NCBI GenBank assembly: GCA_030765505.1
Contig: JAVCCL010000032.1
Span: 1-34,806 of the forward strand
Length of the DNA: 34,806 bases
Direction of reading: 5' to 3'
Source of the DNA: Candidatus Kaelpia imicola
GTDB taxonomy: Bacteria; Omnitrophota; Gorgyraeia; Kaelpiales; Kaelpiaceae
Part shown: piece by piece, positions 1-6,976 of the stretch
How positions within the stretch are numbered: the stretch's first letter is position 1
Layout of the letters: each line of letters opens with the position of its first letter
Position numbers and translations under genes: made by a program
The notes under the pieces: generated by a model
The model's input: the letters and a program-made list of their open reading frames with translations, nothing else
What the model was told of the DNA's origin: nothing
Databases searched by the model: none

Positions 1-76
1 ATACATCTTTGCCTTCTTCGGGAGTAATAAATCCATAACCTTTTTCGTTACTGAACCACTTTACTGTTCCTTTCAT
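1..76 (-). CDS. Cold-shock protein (CspA family), partial
   Basis: Only the first 25 codons are in the window; the gene runs off its left edge. Reading the minus strand from the ATG at 76 gives a start [16 protein letters not shown], the standard N-terminus of the single-domain cold-shock OB fold. It contains the beginning of RNP1 (KGYGF), whose aromatic residues stack on single-stranded RNA or DNA. Family members are about 65-70 residues long and act as RNA chaperones and antiterminators. A strong ribosome binding site (AGGAGG on the minus strand, plus coordinates 87-92) lies 10 bases before the ATG. The upstream leader holds a promoter and a rho-independent terminator, described separately, which suggests attenuation control. 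The family assignment is secure; which csp paralogue it is cannot be told. Confidence 0.93.
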   Translation of the reverse strand, partial: MKGTVKWFSNEKGYGFITPEEGKDV

Positions 77-120
77 ACTGGTAAAACCTCCTTTTTTAAA
101 TTTGCAGTCAATAGAGGGAT

Positions 121-158
121 AAAAAAAAACGCAAGGGAGATAGAATGCTCACCTTGCG
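121..158 (-). terminator. Rho-independent terminator in the csp leader
   Basis: On the minus strand CGCAAGG (158-152) pairs with CCTTGCG (136-130). Three more pairs (GAG 150-148 with CTC 139-137) form past a one-base bulge, leaving an 8-base loop, and nine T residues (129-121) follow immediately. It lies between a good minus-strand promoter (195-223) and the csp ribosome binding site (87-92). It would therefore end most transcripts before the csp start codon unless antitermination occurs, or it ends a separate small RNA of about 65 bases. The hairpin is seen directly; its regulatory role is inferred. Confidence 0.75.
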
Positions 159-194
159 GACTGATATTTTACTCTCCTCATCACTACAATCGGG

Positions 195-223
195 ATTCTA
201 CAATATTAGTTATAGTTAGTCAA
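195..223 (-). promoter_or_regulatory. Predicted sigma70-type promoter for the csp leader
   Basis: On the minus strand TTGACT (223-218) is followed after 17 bases by TAGAAT (200-195), matching the -35/-10 consensus at five of six positions each. The predicted start is near 188, giving a leader of about 110 bases to the csp ATG. It is divergent from, and does not overlap, the citrate synthase promoter. Confidence 0.6.
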
Positions 224-255
224 GAGAATAAACATTAAAATAAATATTATAAAGC

Positions 256-284
256 TTGAAAGCATAGAGACAACAATATACAAT
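256..284 (+). promoter_or_regulatory. Predicted sigma70-type promoter for citrate synthase
   Basis: TTGAAA (256-261), a 17-base spacer and TACAAT (279-284). The expected start is near 291, about 22 bases before the ATG at 313, with an AAGGGG ribosome binding site between. A TATAAT at 284-289 overlaps but has no matching -35. Confidence 0.6.
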
Positions 285-312
285 ATAATGGCTATAACTA
301 AAGGGGTATATT

Positions 313-1719
313 ATGAGCAGTAAAGAGATTAAAGATATTAAAAGTTTGATATTGGACGCTAAGAAAGAAGCCCATAAGTGTAAAGAGAAGGATATCAAGC
401 CTGCTTTTACAGGCCCTATTGATTGGCCTGTAGAATGTACTGTTGGTCCGGGATTAGAAGGTGCCATTGCTTGCGAGAGTGCGATTGGCTATGTTCATGG
501 TGCTCAAGGTGAACTTATATATAGAGGTTATGATGTATTTGATCTCTGTGCCTATTCGACATTTGAGGAGGTATCATACCTTCTTTTATACGGTAATTTG
601 CCTACTAAATCTAAGTTAAATAAATTTAAGAAGGATTTGACAGTATCAAGATCTATTCCTCAAACAATACGTCTTTTAATGGGTTTTCCCGTTAAAGATA
701 TCAATACTATGGCAGCCTTACGTATAGGCACTAACTTTATGCGCCATGAAAGGACTTTTATTGACAGAGCTGAATATCATCCTGATATTAAAACAGCTAT
801 TAGTTCCGATGAAGACTCTATCCCCATGGAGACCTATCCTACAGGAGAAGAGCATGCAATATATGAGTTTAAAAAGAAAGTTGTTAAGAAGCCGAGAGAA
901 GTGGAGGGAGATCTTCATGATCCCATGGCTGAGCAAGCCTACGTTGACTTAATAGCCGGTGTCTCTTCTGTTGTCGGTGCTGTATCTCGTTTCAAAGCCG
1001 ACTCTTTTCCGGTTGATCCTGATCCCGAATTGAGTCATGCTGGAAATTTAATATATATGATTACAGGTAGAAAGCCTGATCCCGTTGAAGAGCGTATTAT
1101 GGATATAGCACTTATCCTCCATGCAGATCATGGTATGAATGCCAGTACTTTTGCTACTATGGTTGTGGCTTCAACTTTGTCAGATATCTATTTTGCGGTT
1201 GGTTCAGGTATAGCTGCTCTAAGCGGTCCTCTTCATGGAGGGGCAAATGAGCAGGTTTTAAGCATGCTTAGTGAGATTGAAGCCAGCAGTAATGTCGATT
1301 CTTGGTATCAGAATGCCAGAGATAAAAAGATAAAAATCATGGGTTTTGGGCATCGAGTCTATAAAGCCTATGATCCAAGAGCTAGAGTTTTAGGACCTTT
1401 AGCAGAATACCTTATTAAGAGCAAGGGTGATAGAGATGCCAAAAATCTGTTTACAACTGCAAGAAAATTAGAGAAGAAGGTTGTATCTACCTTGGGTAAA
1501 GATAAGAGGATATTTCCCAATGTTGATTTTTATTCCGGTCTTGTCTATAGCGCTTTAGGTATACCGAAAGAGCTGTTTACCCCCATATTTGCAGCAAGCA
1601 GGGTGTCTGGCTGGACCGCACGAGTAAGAGAGTATCATATGCACAATCGTATCTTTCGTCCTCGAGCTGTCTATTCTGGTGAACTTAATAAAAAATATAT
1701 TTCAATAGAAAAACGCTAA
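313..1719 (+). CDS. gltA: Citrate synthase
   Basis: Condenses acetyl-CoA with oxaloacetate to citrate and CoA at the entry to the TCA cycle. The 468-residue protein shows the catalytic residues of the family: His308 in GPLHGGANE, His347 in GFGHRVY and Asp405 in NVDFYSG, with His273 in ADHGMNAS and the Arg-rich RVSGWTARVRE near 430-439. The stretch DPDPELSHAGNLIYMITG resembles the short bacterial type of about 370-380 residues. The extra length comes from an N-terminal extension of about 35-40 residues and a charged insertion at about 150-205. Start: ATG after AAGGGG. It has its own promoter and stands alone, diverging from the csp gene. A methylcitrate synthase cannot be fully excluded from sequence, but no propionate genes are nearby. 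The enzyme family is certain. Confidence 0.93.
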   Translation: MSSKEIKDIKSLILDAKKEAHKCKEKDIKPAFTGPIDWPVECTVGPGLEGAIACESAIGYVHGAQGELIYRGYDVFDLCAYSTFEEVSYLLLYGNLPTKSKLNKFKKDLTVSRSIPQTIRLLMGFPVKDINTMAALRIGTNFMRHERTFIDRAEYHPDIKTAISSDEDSIPMETYPTGEEHAIYEFKKKVVKKPREVEGDLHDPMAEQAYVDLIAGVSSVVGAVSRFKADSFPVDPDPELSHAGNLIYMITGRKPDPVEERIMDIALILHADHGMNASTFATMVVASTLSDIYFAVGSGIAALSGPLHGGANEQVLSMLSEIEASSNVDSWYQNARDKKIKIMGFGHRVYKAYDPRARVLGPLAEYLIKSKGDRDAKNLFTTARKLEKKVVSTLGKDKRIFPNVDFYSGLVYSALGIPKELFTPIFAASRVSGWTARVREYHMHNRIFRPRAVYSGELNKKYISIEKR

Positions 1720-1853
1720 ATTTTAACTTTAAAGTTTAGACAATTTTCAATTACCTTGATTCAAGATATCTTGCTAAAGATAGATAGAGATGATTTTGTA
1801 AGAAACTCTGTTTTTTGCCCTCAATATTTTTTAAGGTCTGGGGATATAAAACT

Positions 1854-2270
1854 ATGGCGTTGAGTAAAAAAAAGCAAGATGAGTTAAAGAATAAAATGGA
1901 TAGGCTGGGGATTAAAGAAGGCGATATCCTGGAAACGTTTATTCGTTCTAGGGGTCGTGGCGGGCAGAAGGTCAACAAAACATCAAGCTGTGTCTATCTG
2001 AAGCATATTCCTACCGGTATTGAGGTTAAATGTCAAAGAGAGCGGTCTCAGAATTTAAACAGGTTTTTTGCAAGAAGAAGGCATCTAAATAAAATTGAAG
2101 AGATGATTTTGGATAAAGAGTCAGAAGAGAAAAAGAGAATAGAGAAAATAAAAAGGCAGAAACGCAAGAGGTCAAAAAGAGCTAAAGAAAAAATGTTGCA
2201 TGATAAAAAGATAAGGTCTAAGAAAAAAGAGGAGAGATCTCATATGTCAGTTAGGGATGCGTTGAGATAA
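1854..2270 (+). CDS. Release-factor-like protein with GGQ motif (possible ribosome rescue factor)
   Basis: A 138-residue protein with only the catalytic domain of class I release factors. RGRGGQKVNKTSSCVYL at about 33-49 carries the GGQ loop, whose glutamine methylation site and peptidyl-tRNA hydrolysis role are established for the family. No codon-recognition domains are present. A long Lys/Arg-rich tail (about residues 80-132) follows, as in ArfB/YaeJ, where a basic tail enters the empty mRNA channel of stalled ribosomes. The domain sequence looks closer to the stand-alone release-factor-like proteins of the C12orf65 type than to ArfB itself. I chose ATG 1854, preceded by GGGGA, rather than the upstream TTG at 1815, because the extra 13 residues lie outside the conserved domain. 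Rescue activity is inferred. Confidence 0.82.
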   Translation: MALSKKKQDELKNKMDRLGIKEGDILETFIRSRGRGGQKVNKTSSCVYLKHIPTGIEVKCQRERSQNLNRFFARRRHLNKIEEMILDKESEEKKRIEKIKRQKRKRSKRAKEKMLHDKKIRSKKKEERSHMSVRDALR

Positions 2271-2319
2271 AGATTGCTTTAAATAACCTTGCTTTTTAAC
2301 TTTAATTGTAATTTTTAAG

Positions 2320-2347
2320 TTGTCTTTACTCCCTAATTAGGTATTAT
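2320..2347 (+). promoter_or_regulatory. Predicted promoter of the Na/Pi-PhoU pair, with palindrome in the spacer
   Basis: TTGTCT (2320-2325), 16 bases, TATTAT (2342-2347); the predicted start is near 2354. The spacer contains the perfect 10-base palindrome CCTAATTAGG (2332-2341), a plausible repressor or activator site. No protein partner can be named from the sequence. Confidence 0.45.
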
Positions 2348-2377
2348 GTTTTAGATTGATTATTCATTATTTTATCC

Positions 2378-3499
2378 ATGAAAACAGAAGCTTTGAAGAC
2401 TCTCTTTAAAATTGTATTAGTTGCGTTCTTTCTTTATCTATTTCTTTTAAGCATTGGTCTTATGAGCGTAGCTTTTAAAGGTTTCGGTAGGGGTTTCGCT
2501 GAAAGTCTTATCCAGACAACTTCCAATCCTCTTGCAGGTCTGTTCATAGGTATCTTAGCTACGAGTATTGTTCAGAGCTCTTCCATGACTACCTCTATTA
2601 TTGTCGGCATGGTTGGTTCAGGTGTTATTACTGTTACAAATGCTATTCCGATAATTATGGGTGCGAATATCGGTACTACTGTTACAAATACGCTTGTCTC
2701 TTTGGGTCATATCGGTAGGCGTGAAGAATTTAAAAGGGCTGTAAGTGCCGGTACTGTACATGATTTTTTTAACCTTATCTGTGTAGCTATATTGTTTCCG
2801 CTTCATCTGATGACTGGATTTTTAGAGAAGATGGCTAGGTTCATGAGTCATATATTTGCAGGCTGTGGTGGTATTAGGTTTACAAGCCCTGTTAAGATGG
2901 TAACCAAACCGGTCATAAATATTATGAAGGAAGCCGTTGTCAACATAGGTTTGTCATCTAATATATCTTACCTGCTGCTTTTGATATCTGCATTTTTTTT
3001 ATTATTTCTAGCGTTGTATTTTATAGTTAAGATTATGCGTTCTGTCGTAGTCCGCAGAGCTGAGATAATTTTGAATAATGTTATCAGTCGTTATGGATTA
3101 TTGGCTATTCTGGCCGGACTTATCTTTACAACTATAGTCCAGAGCAGTTCTATTACTACTTCTTTAATGATTCCGCTTGCAGCTGCTGGGGTGCTTACAG
3201 TTGAAGGGGTGCTTCCTATTGTTATGGGTGCAAATATAGGCACGACTACAACTGCTATACTCGCATCCTTTGCTACTGGGAATATCTCTGCTATAACAAT
3301 TGCTTTTGTGCACTTTCTTTTTAATGTTATTGGCGTAACATTGATCTATCCTATAAAGCCTTTGAGAAGAATTCCTATGTTTCTCTCTACTCATCTCGGT
3401 TCTCTGGCTTATAGGAGAAGACGTTATGTTATCTTTTATGTTTTAACGATGTTTTTTATAATTCCGGGCATATTGATTGCTATGTCTAAATTTTTTTAA
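2378..3499 (+). CDS. Na+/phosphate cotransporter family protein
   Basis: Integral membrane symporter of the Na/Pi cotransporter II family (NptA/YjbB type), expected to move phosphate with sodium across the inner membrane. The 373 residues show the inverted repeat typical of the family: QSSSMTTS at 66-73 followed by MGANIGTT near 94-101, and again QSSSITTS at 255-262 followed by MGANIGTT near 283-290. Several hydrophobic segments occupy most of the length (for example 9-33, 196-218 and 349-370). YjbB-type homologues often carry a C-terminal PhoU domain. Here that domain is absent and is encoded by the next gene, 14 bases downstream. I see no Shine-Dalgarno sequence before the ATG. Whether it imports or exports phosphate cannot be settled from sequence. 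Confidence 0.88.
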   Translation: MKTEALKTLFKIVLVAFFLYLFLLSIGLMSVAFKGFGRGFAESLIQTTSNPLAGLFIGILATSIVQSSSMTTSIIVGMVGSGVITVTNAIPIIMGANIGTTVTNTLVSLGHIGRREEFKRAVSAGTVHDFFNLICVAILFPLHLMTGFLEKMARFMSHIFAGCGGIRFTSPVKMVTKPVINIMKEAVVNIGLSSNISYLLLLISAFFLLFLALYFIVKIMRSVVVRRAEIILNNVISRYGLLAILAGLIFTTIVQSSSITTSLMIPLAAAGVLTVEGVLPIVMGANIGTTTTAILASFATGNISAITIAFVHFLFNVIGVTLIYPIKPLRRIPMFLSTHLGSLAYRRRRYVIFYVLTMFFIIPGILIAMSKFF

Positions 3500-3513
3500 T
3501 AAGGAGGATAAAT

Positions 3514-4182
3514 ATGTTTAAGAATTTAATGCGTTTTTGGAAGGGTAAAGATTTCTTGAATCAGGTGCTTGAGGATTTTAAATCTATGCTTAACGATGCG
3601 GAGAGCATGTTTAATCTAGTTATTAAGAAACTTCTTTATAACGAAGGAGATTTAGGTACTCTAAAAAAAGAGATATATGGAATAGATAGTAGAGTAAATA
3701 AAGCTGAAAAAGAGATTAGGAAAAGGATTATAGAACATCTTTCGATTCAGCCTTCAGTTGATGTCCCTACATCACTTCTATTGATGAGCGTTGTAAAAGA
3801 TGCTGAAAGGTTAGGCGATTATTCTAAAAATCTTTTTGAGGTTAGTAAATTTTTAACTGATCCCATTGATAAGAATAAGTATAAAGAGCTTTTTAATAAT
3901 ATAGATCAGGAGATAGCAGTACTTTTCAAAGATACTAAGAAGGCTTTTTTAGAATCTGATGAAGATACCGCTGTAGCATCCTGGAACTATGAACGTCAGA
4001 TAGCAAAAAGATGTGATGAGACATTAGAAAAACTGGCTAAAAGCGATATCTCAGTAAATGAGGCGGTATGTTTTACTCTTATTGCAAGATATTTTAAGCG
4101 TATAGCAGCGCACCTTACTAATATCGCAACATCTGTAGTTTTACCCTTATCTGATTTAGACTATTTTGATGAGAAGAGATAG
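3514..4182 (+). CDS. PhoU domain-containing protein
   Basis: A 222-residue, mostly helical soluble protein with the PhoU three-helix pattern. One repeat (about 10-105) contains the metal-binding-like stretch MSVVKDAERLGDYSKNL (91-107), resembling the E-R-x-x-D signature of PhoU. A second (about 115-215) contains LIARYFKRIAAHLTNIA, which matches the RxxxRxxDHxxNIA motif with the Asp replaced. PhoU proteins bind metal clusters and restrain phosphate uptake. The gene follows the Na/Pi transporter after 14 bases and has a strong AAGGAGG before its ATG, so it probably regulates that transporter, replacing the fused domain found in other organisms. The family assignment is good; the specific role is inferred. 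Confidence 0.85.
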   Translation: MFKNLMRFWKGKDFLNQVLEDFKSMLNDAESMFNLVIKKLLYNEGDLGTLKKEIYGIDSRVNKAEKEIRKRIIEHLSIQPSVDVPTSLLLMSVVKDAERLGDYSKNLFEVSKFLTDPIDKNKYKELFNNIDQEIAVLFKDTKKAFLESDEDTAVASWNYERQIAKRCDETLEKLAKSDISVNEAVCFTLIARYFKRIAAHLTNIATSVVLPLSDLDYFDEKR

Positions 4183-4187
4183 TATAT

Positions 4188-4610
4188 TTAACTAATATTT
4201 ATTTTTGCCAATAGTCTGTTTATTTTTTCAACCAATGGTAAGAACTTATCGTGCTTTCTTAGTTTTATCTGGTGCCTGTTTTTACCTTCCATGTTTTCAT
4301 CAATCTCTCTTATTATCCTGTCATAAGGGCCAAGTATTGAGTGCGTTATTCTGCGGGCAATTATAAGGATTGTTAGTATGATTAAGGGAGCTACTGTAAA
4401 GATAATAAGAGTAGCTCTCTTCGCAGCAGGCATGATATGGTAAGCAATAGTTTCCGGAATAGCTATCTCCTGCGCTATTATGCCGAAGATTAAGTAGTAT
4501 AGAGCTATTGAAACAATAATTGTAGGCAATAATGCTGCAAGGCCAATGATGAAAAAAATTTGTCTGTGAAATTTGTTTGCAAAGAATCTTTTTCTTTTAT
4601 TTTTATTCAT
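4188..4610 (-). CDS. Two-helix membrane protein with HAMP-like domain
   Basis: A 140-residue protein. A basic N-terminus (MNKNKRKRFF) is followed by a hydrophobic helix (about 17-45), a short external loop, a second hydrophobic helix (about 66-85), and a cytoplasmic stretch (86-137) whose ARRITHSILGPYDRIIREI pattern resembles a HAMP linker. No kinase, cyclase or methyl-accepting domain follows, so on its own it is a stand-alone HAMP-like membrane module. Its start overlaps the stop of the upstream DUF3047 gene by 8 bases, suggesting translational coupling and a joint function at the envelope. It converges with the PhoU gene, with only 5 bases between the two stops. Function unknown; a structural or sensory partner of the DUF3047 protein is my inference. 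Confidence 0.7.
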   Translation of the reverse strand: MNKNKRKRFFANKFHRQIFFIIGLAALLPTIIVSIALYYLIFGIIAQEIAIPETIAYHIMPAAKRATLIIFTVAPLIILTILIIARRITHSILGPYDRIIREIDENMEGKNRHQIKLRKHDKFLPLVEKINRLLAKINIS

Positions 4611-5289
4611 TTTTATACCCCACTTTTATCTCAGCATATAGCGCTTCTGCGCTAGAGGCTGTGTTATCTGCATCAGTCATAATTGCTATTGCTCCTACAT
4701 TTGGAGGCTTTTTGCCAAAGAGCTGTATATAGTCATCATTTATATTACGCTCTTCATAGACCCATCTATTTAAATTCTCTTTTCCCGATTCAATAACTAT
4801 TATCTTGATATTTTTAAAGTAAGGGCTGCTCATATATGTTTCTTCTTCCGTTGTTTCATCCCAGACGTACTCTATCGATTTTGTGTTGGTAAATAATATG
4901 CTTGGGAATATCACATATACCCTTGCCGGATAATCATCTTTCTCTACCCAGCCGCCCGAAGCCCTTACTGATTTTGATTTATCAGGGAATTTTAATACTT
5001 TCCATTTCCAGCTTATCATGGGAAACTTCCGAGGGTTGAATCTTATTTTATAGAAGAGTCCTGAGCAGGATTGATTACTCTTAGCAGAGAGATATCCTTC
5101 CTGATGAGCAGTCTCAACTGTATAGAGAACTTTATCTTTAAATATCTTCTCTTGCCAGTTATCCAGAGAACTTCTGTTTCTAAAGTTGAATAGTTTTGGA
5201 ATATCCAGAGCAAATACCGCAGAGGTTAACGTAGTGGTTGTTAATATTGTGAAGGCTATAAATATTTTTTTAAAGCTCATTAAACTCAT
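4603..5289 (-). CDS. DUF3047 domain protein, secreted
   Basis: About 228 residues. The N-terminus (MSLMSFKKIFIAFTIL, then a Thr/Ala-rich stretch ending at VFALD) looks like a signal peptide cleaved after ALA-type residues, so the protein is probably exported to the periplasm. The body shows the features I associate with DUF3047: a FNFRNRSSLDNWQEKIF opening, ISWKWKVLKFP, DDYPARVYVIFP, YVWDET, and a C-terminal GAIAIMTDADNT. The fold is probably a carbohydrate-binding-like beta sandwich, but no function is established. The upstream TTG at 5316 is possible, but ATG 5289 (or 5280) gives a better signal peptide; no strong ribosome binding site decides between them. It is first in a two-gene unit with the HAMP-like protein. 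Confidence 0.75.
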   Translation of the reverse strand: MSLMSFKKIFIAFTILTTTTLTSAVFALDIPKLFNFRNRSSLDNWQEKIFKDKVLYTVETAHQEGYLSAKSNQSCSGLFYKIRFNPRKFPMISWKWKVLKFPDKSKSVRASGGWVEKDDYPARVYVIFPSILFTNTKSIEYVWDETTEEETYMSSPYFKNIKIIVIESGKENLNRWVYEERNINDDYIQLFGKKPPNVGAIAIMTDADNTASSAEALYAEIKVGYKNE

Positions 5290-5373
5290 TCTATCTGTTA
5301 TTATATTGGAAGTCAAATTAGTTATTATAAGATGTAATATAATAACCGGAAATAATGTTTAAATAAGAGAGAG

Positions 5374-5853
5374 ATGGATAAAGATAGAGATATTGAGTTT
5401 ATGGAGCTGGCTATTGCTAAGGCAATTGAGGGAGTAGAGAGCGGTCAGACACCCTTTGGGGCTTGTATTGTAAAGAACAATGGGATTATATCGTGCTGTT
5501 ATAATAGAGTCTGGGCAGCAACCGATATAACGGCTCATGCTGAGATAGTAGTAATAAGAGAAGCTTGCAGGAAGCTGGGTAGTATTGACCTATCGGGCTG
5601 CGTAATCTATTCGACAACTGAGCCTTGTCCGATGTGCTTTACAGCTATTCATTGGGCTAAGATAGATAAGATTGTCTATGGTGCTTCAATAGAAGACGCA
5701 AAGAGTTTCGGATTTTCTGAACTGGTTATATCCAGCAAGGAGATGAGGGATATAGGTAAAGGTAAGATTGAGATTATACCAGGATGTTTAAGAGAGGATA
5801 GCTTAAGATTGTTCAGTATTTGGAAGGGTAGAGGCAATAGCAGGGTTTACTAA
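5374..5853 (+). CDS. Nucleoside/nucleobase deaminase (guanine deaminase-like, CMP/dCMP deaminase fold)
   Basis: A 159-residue zinc hydrolase of the cytidine/deoxycytidylate deaminase superfamily. The zinc site is seen as HAE at 55-57 (His ligand and catalytic Glu) and PCPMC at 84-88 (two Cys ligands). The order, length and the segment TEPCPMCFTAIHWAKIDKIVYGAS resemble Bacillus GuaD-type guanine deaminases as well as TadA tRNA adenosine deaminases. The sequence after the zinc site (SFGFSELVISS, then a C-terminal RLFSIWKGR) fits GuaD better, because it lacks the typical TadA C-terminal helix. The substrate is therefore probably guanine, but another nucleobase is possible. Start: ATG after GAGAGAG, in an 84-base divergent gap with the DUF3047 gene. 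A TATAAT at 5338-5343 could be the -10, though I find no good -35. The 3' end overlaps the convergent GGDEF gene by 4 bases. Confidence 0.8.
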   Translation: MDKDRDIEFMELAIAKAIEGVESGQTPFGACIVKNNGIISCCYNRVWAATDITAHAEIVVIREACRKLGSIDLSGCVIYSTTEPCPMCFTAIHWAKIDKIVYGASIEDAKSFGFSELVISSKEMRDIGKGKIEIIPGCLREDSLRLFSIWKGRGNSRVY

Positions 5854-6773
5854 AGTAAATCTTCTAATTCTAATTCTAGATAGCTATTGCAATTTTTACC
5901 GCTTTCTTTTGCATTGTAGAGTGCCTTATCTGCAGTATTAGTTATACTGTTCACTAGTTCGAGTCCTATTTTTATTCTTGCAATTGTATCTTCGTTAGGA
6001 TTGAAAGTAGTAAACCCTAAGCTTACTGTAATAATATATTCTTTTCCGTTTATCACTATAGGATTATCTCTAAAAGCTTGGTTTATTCTATCGGCTACAA
6101 TCTGAGCTTCATCTTCTGAGGTAGCGGGAAGGATAACAGAGAATTCATCGCCGCCAAAGTGGAATAAGAGATCGCTCTCTCTTAGGCAATCTTTTACCGT
6201 CTCTGCCATAAACGCTATTGCTCTATCACCTTCAAGGTGACCAAAATTGTCATTGATGTCTTTTATATAATCACCATCTATCATAATAACAGAGAGTGGA
6301 CCATCGTGTGTTGAGAAAGATATAGCTTCTCTTAATCTAACCGGATAGTAATCTTTTCTATAAGCGACTTTAGTCAATTTATCATAGTAGTCTTCTGTTA
6401 TATTAAATCCAGTCCATGTTATTCCGTCAGGGTTTATGTTGGATATCAGTTTGAATACCTGAGTATCTATTTCATATACAAAATCGGATCTAGGAGTACT
6501 CTCTATGCTAAATGCAGTTGCAATATTTTGACCTATGATATCTGTTCCGAAGATTGATAGGGCTGATTCGTTTGCCTCTATCACTATTCCATCATTGTCG
6601 GTCTCAATTATAGGTATAGATAGTTCTGGATAGAAATTGCTGGAAGGAGTCTTTGCTCTGCGCAGAGATTGGTTATGAGAAGCTGATGAACCTACAGATG
6701 TTATAGATGTAAATATAAGCGTAGATATCAATAATGCCGAAAAAATAGCCCTATTTTTAAATTTAATTTCCAT
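5850..6773 (-). CDS. PAS-like and GGDEF domain protein, probable diguanylate cyclase
   Basis: A 307-residue protein. The N-terminus has one hydrophobic segment (about 9-30), either a membrane anchor or a signal sequence. A PAS-like region at about 50-130 (IIETDNDGIVIEANESALSIFGTDIIGQN) follows, then a GGDEF domain at about 145-300. The active-site loop is intact (GGDEF, 207-211). The upstream metal-binding Asp is in MIDGDYIKDINDNFGH, and an inhibitory I-site RxxD (RESD, 198-201) sits exactly five residues before GGDEF. It should therefore make cyclic di-GMP from two GTP and be product-inhibited. No EAL or HD-GYP domain is attached. It converges on the deaminase gene with a 4-base overlap and appears monocistronic. 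The PAS ligand is unknown. Confidence 0.87.
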   Translation of the reverse strand: MEIKFKNRAIFSALLISTLIFTSITSVGSSASHNQSLRRAKTPSSNFYPELSIPIIETDNDGIVIEANESALSIFGTDIIGQNIATAFSIESTPRSDFVYEIDTQVFKLISNINPDGITWTGFNITEDYYDKLTKVAYRKDYYPVRLREAISFSTHDGPLSVIMIDGDYIKDINDNFGHLEGDRAIAFMAETVKDCLRESDLLFHFGGDEFSVILPATSEDEAQIVADRINQAFRDNPIVINGKEYIITVSLGFTTFNPNEDTIARIKIGLELVNSITNTADKALYNAKESGKNCNSYLELELEDLL

Positions 6774-6885
6774 AATTTATTTCAAGCCCTTTATACAAAT
6801 ATGCCATATTTTAGCTAAAATACAAACTTTTTGAATATTTTCAATTTATGTGAATTTTATTTCTTGAATAGGTCTCCTTTAGTTC

Positions 6886-6914
6886 TTATCAGCTATTGAT
6901 AACTGTGGTACAAT
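6886..6914 (+). promoter_or_regulatory. Predicted promoter of the glycogen phosphorylase operon
   Basis: TTATCA (6886-6891), 17 bases, TACAAT (6909-6914), with TGG just before the -10 (extended -10). The predicted start is near 6921, about 55 bases before the ATG at 6977. It lies in the 203-base gap after the divergent GGDEF gene; I see nothing else definite in that gap. Confidence 0.45.
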
Positions 6915-6976
6915 ATAGCTCTTGTTTTTAGGTTTATAGTAATCTAATTTTATTCGAGAAAAGAGAGGATAGATAG

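Noticed and set aside
216-467. Minus-strand open frame of 83 codons overlapping the start of citrate synthase
   Set aside because: It has no recognisable domain and is mostly antisense to the conserved citrate synthase N-terminus; the low-complexity Ile/Tyr/Ser-rich product looks like chance.
1762-1773. Palindrome CAAGATATCTTG after citrate synthase, as a terminator or operator
   Set aside because: There is no T run after it and no promoter beside it. AT-rich short palindromes are expected by chance.
3164-3394. Minus-strand Cys/Ser/Asn/Lys-rich open frame inside the Na/Pi gene
   Set aside because: The composition is what a reverse reading of a membrane protein gene gives; no start signal or domain is seen.
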